DNA of 12,604 bases from Methanomicrobiales archaeon (GCA_028678885.1 JAJRCP010000052.1:1-12604), one strand, 5' to 3'. Shown: positions 1-6,695, numbered from the stretch's first letter. Made by a program: numbers and translations. The notes: generated by a model not told the origin, from the letters alone.

Positions 1-2
1 CA

Positions 3-65
3 TATTCTTTGAAAGAGGTAAAGAAAACATACCCAGATAAAGAGATACAAGAACAGATTTGGTAG
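3..65 (+). CDS. Possible C-terminal tail of a gene entering from the left (partial)
   Basis: From position 3 one plus-strand frame stays open for 20 codons and stops with TAG at 63-65. The peptide ends in a charged, helix-like stretch (KEVKKTYPDKEIQEQIW) that looks like the end of a soluble protein. The other two plus frames stop within the first 45 bases. The piece is far too short to identify a family, and an open frame of this length can occur by chance. No gene is visible in 66-147. Confidence 0.25.
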   Translation, partial: YSLKEVKKTYPDKEIQEQIW

Positions 66-147
66 GAAAAGGGTATATGTATCTTCAGGCGAGTTCCTAG
101 GATGTGAGAATTACCCCATAATTCCCGTTACCCTGGCGATGCCTTCC

Positions 148-333
148 TCATTTTTTAATCAGACATTTGCGGAATCTTTCTTTTAACCGCTCTTCAAAGA
201 TTTTGGGATCCTTCATCGCTTTCTCTCGTTTTTTCTTCTCGTGGGTATAGGGAAAGAATTTTCTCTCTAATTCTTCCTCGATTCGGGCAAACTCAATTTT
301 TTCCGGAAGTCTCTCTCCCTTTTCATCCTTCAT
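148..333 (-). CDS. Small highly charged protein coupled to the Ntn-hydrolase gene (61 aa)
   Basis: The family is not recognised. The predicted 61-residue protein is more than half charged (about 14 Lys, 7 Arg, 15 Asp/Glu), with no membrane segment or signal peptide, and looks almost entirely alpha-helical. It has a single Cys near the end (KCLIKK). A longer reading of the same frame (to 420) would run into the upstream gene. The ATG at 333 is preferred because a GGAG Shine-Dalgarno motif lies 7-8 nt before it. This ATG overlaps the last 11 nt of the 323-1645 gene in another frame, the usual arrangement for translational coupling. That suggests the two products act together, perhaps as a partner, adaptor or substrate of the Ntn-hydrolase; this role is inference only. 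Confidence 0.62.
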   Translation of the reverse strand: MKDEKGERLPEKIEFARIEEELERKFFPYTHEKKKREKAMKDPKIFEERLKERFRKCLIKK

Positions 334-1645
334 GGCAGGTCTCCTCTTGGGGTGGAACCTGAGGGGATGGATTGAGATCCGCTGGATAGTACTGTTTCCT
401 TTTAATCCAGACAAATCCATCAGTTTTCGAGATGACCGCTACATCGACAGGCCCTCCTACGGTCTCTGCCTGCATGGACACCCTGCGCTTCAAAGAGGTG
501 AGGTTTACCAGCGATTCCGCCATCGCGGCCAGTTCACTTTTGGGAAGGGCGACCACCACATTAATGATGGGTATAAAATTTGACATGCGGTAATTATTGA
601 GCTCTTCCGTCAAATTTTTCACGATTTCGTCCGTATTTACCTGAAACGTGCTTTTATACTTGGCTTTCATTTCATCTGAGAGCTCCTCAATACTTTCGAT
701 CATCGCTTCTGGGTAGGTATAAAGCGTTGCAGCAATGCTGTGGAGTAACGCTTCTTCAAAAGCCGAATCCATCCCGGAGAGAAAAATGTCCACCATCTCG
801 TGCTGCGCAAAGGGAACGATCTCGGCTCCATTTTTAAATGAAATCTTGGTGTTCTTTTTTTCTGTATATTTCAATTTCTTGTTTAGTCGTCCTTCAATCC
901 AATAAGCGACCAAGGAAGGGAAAATATCCTTTTCCCCGAAACCGGCAATGACAACGCCGGAAAAATCCTGCGAGAGAGAATCTAGTGTTCCCGCAGATTT
1001 CACGAAATAGAGGGCAGCAATGGCCTTTAACTGCGTCACCGAGGTCTCGCTCAGGGGCAATGCTTCGAACACATCCGTAATGGCCTGTGTCAATTTTTCA
1101 TCGTAGGTGATTTGTAACCTAGTGAAATCTTCTTCGGTCATGGAGGTAGCGTAAGGTGCGGCAATGAGATTATCATACAGTCCCTGGATGGTGGATGCGG
1201 GAACATTCATGACATCCTTTTCGGTGATCCCACCGGAAGTTTTTACTAGGTCACTTGCATTCTGCATGATCGATTGCTTGATAGAGAGGAAATAGTGGTA
1301 GGAATTGGTCATGAAATAATTCTCTTCTCCTTCCGGGGGAACCAGATCTTCTTCGTTTGCGAGAAAATCAATAAAATTTTTCGCGTATTCTTCTGTAGTG
1401 GCAAAGGTTGAATTTTTAATTTTTTTCCGGTACTGGGTAAAGATGATTCCCCAGGGTATCCCCATGAAGCTCGCATAATTGAAGATCATAAAACAGATGG
1501 AATGAGCGGGAGACAAATCGAAAATTTTGTTCGCCGATGTGAATATCTTTTGAGGGCTTTCCGTTTGTCCCCCCATGAGGCTGACGGCACTATCTGCAGC
1601 AATAGCAATAGACTCCCGGTTCATAAGCACAATCTCGGCTGTCAT
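323..1645 (-). CDS. Proteasome-like Ntn-hydrolase family protein (440 aa)
   Basis: The N-terminus (MTAEIV, then IAIAADSAV) matches the start of a proteasome beta-type Ntn fold. If Met1 is removed, Thr2 becomes residue 1 and the Asp of AADS falls at position 17, the same place as catalytic-site Asp17 of proteasome beta subunits. A Lys in QKIF (32) or ANKIF (39) could serve as the Lys33 equivalent. I recognise the layout from uncharacterised conserved proteins of bacteria and archaea, including a late block with KRRVSMQAETVGGPVDVAVI followed by an IKRKQYY motif. At 440 residues it is about twice a proteasome subunit, with a long helical middle. No signal peptide is seen, so it is probably cytoplasmic. 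Start choice is supported by AGGTGA just upstream and by Thr2. The substrate is unknown; assignment to the fold is fairly secure, proteolytic activity is inference. Confidence 0.82.
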   Translation of the reverse strand: MTAEIVLMNRESIAIAADSAVSLMGGQTESPQKIFTSANKIFDLSPAHSICFMIFNYASFMGIPWGIIFTQYRKKIKNSTFATTEEYAKNFIDFLANEEDLVPPEGEENYFMTNSYHYFLSIKQSIMQNASDLVKTSGGITEKDVMNVPASTIQGLYDNLIAAPYATSMTEEDFTRLQITYDEKLTQAITDVFEALPLSETSVTQLKAIAALYFVKSAGTLDSLSQDFSGVVIAGFGEKDIFPSLVAYWIEGRLNKKLKYTEKKNTKISFKNGAEIVPFAQHEMVDIFLSGMDSAFEEALLHSIAATLYTYPEAMIESIEELSDEMKAKYKSTFQVNTDEIVKNLTEELNNYRMSNFIPIINVVVALPKSELAAMAESLVNLTSLKRRVSMQAETVGGPVDVAVISKTDGFVWIKRKQYYPADLNPSPQVPPQEETCHEG

Positions 1646-1647
1646 CT

Positions 1648-1693
1648 CTTCACCTATGAAATAAATGCAATTATAGTATAGGTTTATTAAATG
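1648..1693 (-). promoter_or_regulatory. Promoter and ribosome-binding site of the Ntn-hydrolase gene
   Basis: On the minus strand a TTTAATAAA box lies at about 1684-1693, roughly 26 nt before a plausible transcript start near 1662, leaving a leader of about 15 nt. AGGTGAAG at 1655-1648 sits just before the ATG and is a strong Shine-Dalgarno match. A second A+T-rich candidate (TATACTATAAT, 1671-1681) would place the start downstream of this site and is less likely. Confidence 0.45.
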
Positions 1694-1719
1694 ATTGTGA
1701 CCAGTCTTTGAATGGGTTT

Positions 1720-1922
1720 ATGTCTTGCCCTTTTTGCACCGATGAGGGAAGAATGGAGAGAAATTCTCCACCTCTTCCCGATGGAACAGAAATCGAACTC
1801 TATCATCGAACAAACCGAACTCTTCTTCACTTGAAAAGGATATCAGCTGCTACTTTGACGGGAATGACGGGAGAGAATCGTCCAGCATTATTCGTGAGCA
1901 TTATAAGGCAAAAATTTTGTAG
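1720..1922 (+). pseudogene. Possible decayed small ORF in the 1646-1943 gap
   Basis: This gap has no convincing gene. One frame from ATG 1720 encodes a CPFC motif and then PLPDGTEIELYHRT. Near 1830 a different frame takes over with a protein-like end (EKDISCYFDGNDGRE, then IIREHYKAKIL) and stops at TAG 1920-1922. Joining the two by one frameshift would give a zinc-ribbon-like protein of roughly 65 residues. There is no Shine-Dalgarno site before 1720. This could be a frameshifted remnant, but chance is a real alternative. Confidence 0.15.
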
Positions 1923-1943
1923 AAAAACAGTTAATAGAGTTTT

Positions 1944-2150
1944 ATGCCTTTGACCACAGGTCTGACCATTTTCCCTATTATGATACTAGGGATTATTCTC
2001 TTTATTTCCTTCATCACCACGGCAACCCTTGGATATCTCGTATTGAAAGGAAAGTCTACCCTTCCCAGACATCAGACCATGGCAAAGATTACCATTGTTA
2101 TCTTACTTATCCATGGCGCTATTGCCGCTGCATATTTTATGGGGTTATAA
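1944..2150 (+). CDS. Small two-helix integral membrane protein (68 aa)
   Basis: The protein has two hydrophobic helices, at about residues 9-33 and 47-67, joined by a short basic loop (LKGKSTLPRHQTMAK). By the positive-inside rule this loop should face the cytoplasm. His43 lies in the loop and His57 in the second helix. The family is not recognised with certainty; small membrane proteins of this style with a YLVLKG motif occur in Methanomicrobiales genomes, to my recollection. No strong Shine-Dalgarno site precedes the ATG. A TATA-like CATTATAAGG lies at about 1899-1908, which would give a very short leader. It converges with the cupredoxin gene across a 43-bp A+T-rich gap. Confidence 0.6.
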   Translation: MPLTTGLTIFPIMILGIILFISFITTATLGYLVLKGKSTLPRHQTMAKITIVILLIHGAIAAAYFMGL

Positions 2151-2193
2151 TCAATTTCTTAAAAGATAAAAATAGTAAAATTATTTTTGTATC
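2151..2193. terminator. A+T-rich convergent terminator region
   Basis: The 43 bp between the two convergent genes carry T-tracts in both directions: TTATTTTTG on the plus strand, and AATTTTACTATTTTTATC on the minus strand. Oligo-T runs are the usual intrinsic termination signal in archaea. No strong hairpin is seen. Confidence 0.45.
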
Positions 2194-2598
2194 TTACTTG
2201 ACAATTACCGTGCCTTTCATGGAAGGATGTATGTTGCAGTGGTAGGGGTATGTACCTGCCTCATTGAAGGTGAAGGAATAACTCTGCCCCTGCCCAAGCG
2301 AATTACTCTCGAATTTCTGTCCCTGTCCAAAGGTCGCGGTTGCATCATTAATGATCTGGTGTTGAACCGCGTCCTGGTTTGTCCACGTGACAGTTGTTCC
2401 CACAGAGACACTAACCGATGCTGGATTGAAGGCAAAGTTCTGGATTGTGATGGCAGTAATTCCAGTTGTTGAAGTGGTCGCAGTTGGTGCAGTCGTGGTA
2501 GTTGCCGGGGTGGTGGTTGGCGGATTATAGGTGGTGCATCCACTCGCGGTTACAAGAATGATCACCATGCATCCAAGAAGGAAGTAAGTTTTTTTCAT
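2194..2598 (-). CDS. Lipoprotein with a plastocyanin/azurin-like cupredoxin domain (134 aa)
   Basis: The protein begins with a short basic n-region and a hydrophobic stretch ending in a lipobox (ASGC, Cys21), so it is probably a membrane-anchored extracytoplasmic lipoprotein. Residues 22-47 are a Thr/Pro/Ala-rich linker, likely a flexible and possibly glycosylated stalk. Residues 48-134 form a cupredoxin domain with a full type 1 copper site: His80 (VQHQII), Cys121, His124 and Met127 (YHCNIHPSMKG). Length and layout match halocyanin/plastocyanin-like proteins of archaea. The expected role is one-electron transfer outside the membrane. A GGGGGAA motif 8 nt before the ATG can act as ribosome-binding site, and a TTTTATTAGG box lies at about 2632-2641. 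It lies 139 bp downstream of the NapH-like gene on the same strand, which suggests a possible partner. Confidence 0.9.
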   Translation of the reverse strand: MKKTYFLLGCMVIILVTASGCTTYNPPTTTPATTTTAPTATTSTTGITAITIQNFAFNPASVSVSVGTTVTWTNQDAVQHQIINDATATFGQGQKFESNSLGQGQSYSFTFNEAGTYPYHCNIHPSMKGTVIVK

Positions 2599-2737
2599 TT
2601 CATATTCCCCCGGACGCCAATGATCAAGGATCCTAATAAAACTAACGCTATATCAGAATCCTTTCTCGTAAGTTATCCATTTATATGTGTCCAGAATCAT
2701 GGCAGAGGAAACGACGGTCATTCCTCCAGGGTAATAT

Positions 2738-3505
2738 TTAGGCCCGTCCATATCGGAGAGCTCCCATTGTGGGGCAGGCCTCGGTGCACCGTCCGCAGAG
2801 ATAACATTCTCCTTTAAGATCGGACCGTTTAGCCTCGTCCGTAGGGCATGCCCGCTCGCACTTCCCGCAATCGATGCACGCCCCGGTTCGTCGAATCTTG
2901 AAGATGCCAGGCATTGCCGCGAATGCCGCAAGTGCGCCAAATGGACAGACCAGTCGGCAAAACGGCCGGTACATCACGGCCGACATGACCAGCAAGACCA
3001 CAAAGACAAAGAAAGCTGTCGTTATGGAGAGGGCGAAAAAGTCCCTGATACCGAAAGGATACAGGAGGCCGTATGAACTCACGTATCCTGCAAGCAGAAA
3101 TGCCCCGAAGAACCCGATCCGCACCGTACCGGTCACTGTCTTCTGGGACACTCTAACGCTACGGGGAGATACCCTGGACATTGCCTCCTGTGCTGCACCC
3201 ACCGGGCAGAAGTAACCACAATAAAACCGGCCGAAGAGAAACGAGAGTGCGAGTATAGTCACTAGTCCCAGCACTGCGGCGATGAGCGGGCCGCCAATCC
3301 CCTTCACATCCCTGAGCACAAGCATCTGGAACTGGTACGGCATGATCGGTGCGAGGATCAGGAAGCCGAATCCGAGGGTAATTGCGAGGAAAAGATATCC
3401 GGACTTGCGGTTCCATCTCCCTGAGTACCAGAGGAATGCACAGACCACGACCATGACCAGGGCATAGATAAACCCGATAAATTTGGGAATCTGTTCGATA
3501 GCCAT
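2738..3505 (-). CDS. NapH/NosR-like membrane 4Fe-4S polyferredoxin (255 aa)
   Basis: Hydrophobic helices are visible at about residues 10-27, 37-55, 73-92, 130-148 and 160-178. Two CX3CP motifs follow helices: C96-C100 (CGYFCP) and C183-C187 (CRLVCP), the signature of the NapH/NosR/CcoG-like family. The C-terminal tail carries two classical 4Fe-4S sites, C210-C213-C216-C220 and C234-C237-C240-C244, both ending in CP. Such proteins move electrons between a membrane pool or cytoplasmic donor and an extracytoplasmic acceptor. There is no FMN-binding domain as in full NosR. The start is supported by AAGGAGGA before the ATG. The gene begins 18 nt after the SnoaL-like stop, so the two are probably one transcript. 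The donor and acceptor are unknown; the cupredoxin next door is a candidate. Confidence 0.87.
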   Translation of the reverse strand: MAIEQIPKFIGFIYALVMVVVCAFLWYSGRWNRKSGYLFLAITLGFGFLILAPIMPYQFQMLVLRDVKGIGGPLIAAVLGLVTILALSFLFGRFYCGYFCPVGAAQEAMSRVSPRSVRVSQKTVTGTVRIGFFGAFLLAGYVSSYGLLYPFGIRDFFALSITTAFFVFVVLLVMSAVMYRPFCRLVCPFGALAAFAAMPGIFKIRRTGACIDCGKCERACPTDEAKRSDLKGECYLCGRCTEACPTMGALRYGRA

Positions 3506-3523
3506 CGTTATCCTCCTTACAGT

Positions 3524-3958
3524 TTACCCAAACGCCGGTACCACGCCGAGCTGCTGCATCAGGCCGAGCAGGTTCGCTTCCCCCCAGAGCTCGACGATTT
3601 TTCCATTACGCAGACGGAAGATCTCGATACCGGTCATTACAATCGCTTTTCCTGACGGCGGGAGGCCCATGAATTCCCCCTTATGCACACCACGGGCCGT
3701 GAAGCGGGCCGATACCTTATCCCCATTTGCCATCATATCATCGATGGTTACGTGCAGCCCGTGAAAGGCAGCCCGACAGATTGTGATGACATTGTTCATC
3801 GCCTCGATTCCCGGTCCAGGTGTTGGCAGAGGTGTATGCAGTGCAAAATCAGTAGCAAGAAGCGCATCGGCAGCTGGGAGGTCACCTTTTGACGGCCCGA
3901 CCTCGAAAAATTTCCGAACAATGTCCATATTCGCCTTCTCTACGGTTGTTTGTTCCAT
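3524..3958 (-). CDS. SnoaL-like / ester cyclase family protein, NTF2 fold (144 aa)
   Basis: The sequence fits the SnoaL-like ester cyclase family: an N-terminal helix (VRKFFEVG), a loop with FALHTPLPTPGPG, the strand motif FTARGVHKGEFMGLPPSGK at about 86-104, then IEIFRLRNGKIVELW and a GLMQQLG end. These are small cone-shaped alpha+beta proteins that bind hydrophobic ligands; some catalyse cyclisation or isomerisation, many have no known substrate. It appears to be first in a two-gene unit with the NapH-like gene, an unusual pairing. No Shine-Dalgarno site precedes the ATG; a TATA box about 26 nt upstream points to a leaderless message. Confidence 0.85.
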   Translation of the reverse strand: MEQTTVEKANMDIVRKFFEVGPSKGDLPAADALLATDFALHTPLPTPGPGIEAMNNVITICRAAFHGLHVTIDDMMANGDKVSARFTARGVHKGEFMGLPPSGKAIVMTGIEIFRLRNGKIVELWGEANLLGLMQQLGVVPAFG

Positions 3959-3978
3959 GCATCATTCTCGACAGATAA

Positions 3979-3986
3979 CTATTTAA
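3979..3986 (-). promoter_or_regulatory. TATA box for the SnoaL-like/NapH-like unit
   Basis: TTAAATAG on the minus strand is centred about 25 nt before the ATG at 3958, so the predicted transcript would start at or within a few bases of the start codon (leaderless). Confidence 0.4.
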
Positions 3987-4041
3987 TTCATCCAGATGAT
4001 TCAGCGAGGACATGAAGTGAAACACCTTCCGAAGGATACGC

Positions 4042-4049
4042 ATAAAAGA
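4042..4049 (+). promoter_or_regulatory. TATA box for the DsrLP-cupin operon
   Basis: CATAAAAG is a good archaeal TATA candidate. A transcript start near 4071 would leave a leader of roughly 38 nt with GGAG at 4093-4096, 12 nt before the ATG at 4109. Confidence 0.35.
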
Positions 4050-4108
4050 TAGAGCAGGAAGAAAAAAAATGTGGGAAAATCAGGAAAATGATGGAGTTGT
4101 GATGCATT

Positions 4109-4798
4109 ATGACAAGTCATTTAGAGGGTGCAATTCTCCAGCGGGACGGGAAAACGTTTGCGGTCAGTACACGGACACCGGCAGGAATCATCAATCCTGA
4201 CCATCTGGAACGGGTTGCCTCCGTTGCCCGGAAGTACGCGATCCCGATACTGAAGATTACCTCAGGACAACGTATCGCACTTATTGGCATAAAAGAAGAA
4301 GATCTGCCGGCCATATTTGAAGATCTTGGCAAAGATGCTGACCGGAAAGCAGGCCCCTGCCTTCATTATGTCCAGGCATGCCTGGGTACAGAAACCTGTA
4401 AATTTGGAACCCAGGATTCTATCGGGCTTGCACGTTCGGTAGAATCTGCGTTCAAGGATACGATATATCCGGCAAAACTGAAAATGGGAATCTCAGGATG
4501 CCCAAGATGCTGCGGGGAGAGCCATATCCGGGACATCGGGCTTATGGGAACCACTAAAGGCTGGACCGTCATCTTCGGAGGCAACAGTGGAACGCGGCCA
4601 CGGATCGGTGATGTGATCGCAAAGAACCTTTCTGACGAGGAAGCGCTTGATCTTGTCCAGCGTCTTCTCGAATATTACCGGGATCGTGCGAAACCGAAGG
4701 AACGAACAGCTAGGTTTATAGAACGCATCGGGATCGACACGTTGAAATCGGAATTACTCACATTAATCCCGTATATTCCTCTTGAAAAGGTGATATGA
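4109..4798 (+). CDS. Small siroheme/4Fe-4S sulfite-reductase-like protein (DsrLP, COG2221 type, 229 aa)
   Basis: The protein has the nitrite/sulfite reductase layout: an N-terminal ferredoxin-like half-domain (about 1-75, with TRTPAGIINPDHLERVA and TSGQRIALIGI), then the siroheme-4Fe-4S site C91-X5-C97 (CLGTETCKFG) and C131-X3-C135 (CPRCCG). All four cluster cysteines are present. At 229 residues it is much shorter than DsrA/DsrB or Fsr, and lacks the inserted ferredoxin domain and any flavin or F420 domain. This matches the small dissimilatory sulfite-reductase-like proteins known in methanogens. Whether it reduces sulfite, nitrite or another sulfur species is not known. The end overlaps the following cupin region, so the pair is one operon. 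An in-frame TTG-TGA upstream makes 4109 the first possible start. Confidence 0.88.
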   Translation: MTSHLEGAILQRDGKTFAVSTRTPAGIINPDHLERVASVARKYAIPILKITSGQRIALIGIKEEDLPAIFEDLGKDADRKAGPCLHYVQACLGTETCKFGTQDSIGLARSVESAFKDTIYPAKLKMGISGCPRCCGESHIRDIGLMGTTKGWTVIFGGNSGTRPRIGDVIAKNLSDEEALDLVQRLLEYYRDRAKPKERTARFIERIGIDTLKSELLTLIPYIPLEKVI

Positions 4799-4800
4799 GT

Positions 4801-5139
4801 ATGAAAATAACTGAAGTAGCAAAAATCCAGTCCGGCCCCAACCCACACCATGTGGACGCCCGCAAAATCTATGAATCCCCGCATGCAACGGCGGTCGTCA
4901 TCACGCTCCAGCCTGGTGAGTCGTTAAAGAAGCATATCACACCGGTCGATGTCTTCTTTTACGTTCTCGAGGGCAGCGGCGTAATCGAGATTGGGAACGA
5001 AAAAGCGACGTGTACGAAGGATACGCTGATTGAGAGCCCGGCAAGGATCCCGCACCGCTGGATAAATGAAAGTAATGCGATCTTCCGGGTATTTGTTGTC
5101 AAGGTGCCAAAGCCGAATGAAGAAACAAAACTTCTGTAG
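4801..5139 (+). CDS. Single-domain cupin protein with an incomplete metal site (112 aa)
   Basis: A compact conserved beta-barrel cupin. Motif 1 reads from Gly39: H45 is present, but the second His of the HxH pair is Thr47 and the usual Glu position is Val51 (Asp50 adjacent); FFYVLEGSG then closes the motif. Motif 2 has P80, R82, H85 and N89. With only two of the four usual ligands, classic metal binding is doubtful. An ATG at 4795 overlaps the preceding stop, but AGGTGAT at 4788-4794 touches it; the same site is spaced 6 nt from the ATG at 4801, which is therefore preferred. Coupling to the DsrLP gene suggests a role in the same process. No substrate can be named. Confidence 0.85.
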   Translation: MKITEVAKIQSGPNPHHVDARKIYESPHATAVVITLQPGESLKKHITPVDVFFYVLEGSGVIEIGNEKATCTKDTLIESPARIPHRWINESNAIFRVFVVKVPKPNEETKLL

Positions 5140-5167
5140 AAGTGGATAAAAAGTAGTGAGAGTTGTC

Positions 5168-5479
5168 TCACGAATCCAATATATTTTGATTTTTTTGGAT
5201 ATTTGTATTCACAATCTCTCGGATTTTCTCATTTGCGACTATAAATTCCGTCAGATGACTTTCCATTATCTGGGCAAGGATTGCAAGGGCCTCTTTTCCG
5301 GTTAACAAATCTTCGAATAAAAAAGAATCCAGCATGTCATCGCGGTCATCATCAACCTCACATTGCTGGCTCTCTGAATTATTCGAATAATAAGCATATT
5401 CTGTATGAAGAAGCGGTGTATATGAAACGACTAGTAATGAAACTATTATGAAGAGTATTATTACACTACCAAATCGCAT
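5168..5479 (-). CDS. Small exported or membrane-anchored protein of unknown function (103 aa)
   Basis: The family is not recognised. Residues 4-20 are a strongly hydrophobic segment that could be an uncleaved signal anchor or a signal peptide. The rest is hydrophilic and rich in Asp, Glu and Asn, with an acidic patch (EVDDDRDD) around 41-48, a lone Cys40, and then helical sequence to the end. The gene is A+T-rich compared with the trm1 region that follows. It has a clear TATA box right at its start. No neighbour shares its strand closely, so there is no functional context. Confidence 0.6.
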   Translation of the reverse strand: MRFGSVIILFIIVSLLVVSYTPLLHTEYAYYSNNSESQQCEVDDDRDDMLDSFLFEDLLTGKEALAILAQIMESHLTEFIVANEKIREIVNTNIQKNQNILDS

Positions 5480-5494
5480 TAGCTCAATATTATC

Positions 5495-5506
5495 TTAAAT
5501 ATATAA
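5495..5506 (-). promoter_or_regulatory. TATA box for the 103-residue exported protein gene
   Basis: The minus strand reads TTATATATTTAA here, centred about 23 nt before the ATG at 5479. The predicted transcript is leaderless or nearly so, consistent with the lack of a Shine-Dalgarno site. Confidence 0.45.
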
Positions 5507-5548
5507 TGGTTATTTCTCTATACCAATAGCCCGTAGATCCTAGACCCA

Positions 5549-6664
5549 TTACAGGTTCCCGATCGCACGGATGAGGACTTCTGCCGGGGCATCGGTTTTC
5601 AGGGACGTTCCGGAATAATGAGTCCGGCTCGCCCGGTACCCCTCCTTTTCTAAGAAGGCAAGCACCGCCTCGATCCCAGGAGGGGATCTGCCGAGAGCTT
5701 TTGCGATCGTATGGTACTCATAATGATAGGAAAGGTCCAGCTCTTCCCGGCACCGCGAGAGCAGGGAGTGGATCTCGTTCTGGGTGTGCAGGGCGAGGGT
5801 GGGGAGGGCTTCCTGCATCCGGGCAAGAAACGGTTTCTCTGAAATCGCTCCCAGCCAGAGAGGGCCGATCGCCCGCATCTTTCCCCCGCATCCTAGACAG
5901 GAACTAGTCTCTGCGATGATCCCTGCCTGTTCTTTCCGGGTGGGGCATCGGCTGCAGTGGTGGATGTAACCGATATGTCCGAGAGAGCGATCCGCGGCCC
6001 CGGCACCGGGTCGGATCTCCAGGTGGAGGCGGACGTAGTGACTCCGGGCATAGCAAAGGAGGGGATGGATCCCCCGGTCGTACTTGATCGTCTCCCGGCA
6101 CACAAACCCGAGCAGGGTGCGGAGGGCCACCTCGGTATGGTACTCGGTATTATACGGGCGAGAGAAGTAGCGCCTCATCCCTGCCCTCAGGTGGGCTCCG
6201 CAGAGGGGAGCGGTGTCGGTTGCGGTCACGAACAAGTAGCGCTTCGCTGAGCGGATCAGGCTATCTATATAGGGTGCCGGTGTCCCAAAGGGATCAAGAT
6301 CGATCGCATCGAAATGACGTGCACTCCCTAGGGAATTAACCTCCTGCCAAGTGATCTCCACATCGATCCCTAGGGATTCAGCATTCTTCCGGATCAGGTC
6401 CACTGCGTGGGGATGATGATCGTTGACGGTCACAGAAAGCCCGCATTCATGGGCAGCCCGAAGGCCTCTCACCCCGGTACCACCCATCGCATCCAGATAC
6501 TGCTCAGGCCGGATCAGGGATAGAACGAGTATGGTTGCATCACGGTTGAGCTCCATTCGGGGGTTGAAAAAAACCTCCCCGCTCGCCGGGGGAAAGGAGT
6601 GAGTCGGGTCCGTGACCGGGATAAAAAAAGGTGTGCTCCCTTCTTTGGTGAGGATATACTCCAT
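5549..6664 (-). CDS. trm1: tRNA (guanine(26)-N(2))-dimethyltransferase Trm1 (371 aa)
   Basis: Trm1 uses S-adenosylmethionine to dimethylate N2 of G26 in tRNAs. The Rossmann methyltransferase domain shows the FFNP motif (32-35), the SAM-binding GGTGVRG (61-67), an NDHHPHAV acidic strand end near 81-88, and the catalytic DLDPFGTP (122-129). The C-terminal half has a zinc-binding set CSRC and CLGC. Length is normal for archaeal Trm1. The frame is open upstream to a TTG at 6697, but a TATA box overlaps that stretch, so the ATG at 6664, giving the typical MEYILTKEG start, is chosen. It diverges from the tRNA-Arg gene about 230 bp away; that tRNA carries a G at position 26 and is a plausible substrate. 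Confidence 0.95.
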   Translation of the reverse strand: MEYILTKEGSTPFFIPVTDPTHSFPPASGEVFFNPRMELNRDATILVLSLIRPEQYLDAMGGTGVRGLRAAHECGLSVTVNDHHPHAVDLIRKNAESLGIDVEITWQEVNSLGSARHFDAIDLDPFGTPAPYIDSLIRSAKRYLFVTATDTAPLCGAHLRAGMRRYFSRPYNTEYHTEVALRTLLGFVCRETIKYDRGIHPLLCYARSHYVRLHLEIRPGAGAADRSLGHIGYIHHCSRCPTRKEQAGIIAETSSCLGCGGKMRAIGPLWLGAISEKPFLARMQEALPTLALHTQNEIHSLLSRCREELDLSYHYEYHTIAKALGRSPPGIEAVLAFLEKEGYRASRTHYSGTSLKTDAPAEVLIRAIGNL

Positions 6665-6695
6665 GATCAGTTCTGAAATCTGGTTTTTTACGCAC

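Noticed and set aside
332..583. Plus-strand open frame starting at the antisense side of the Ntn-hydrolase gene
   Set aside because: It lies inside the reverse complement of a well-supported gene and has no family-like motif.
1708..1953. 81-codon plus-strand frame with TTG start, overlapping the small membrane protein
   Set aside because: No ribosome-binding site, the second half loses protein character, and it runs into the better supported gene at 1944. Kept only as a possible decayed ORF.
4088..4102. Tiny ATG-ATG-GAG-TTG-TGA leader ORF before the DsrLP gene
   Set aside because: Only four codons with no regulatory codon pattern; likely chance, and the GGAG inside it better serves as ribosome-binding site.
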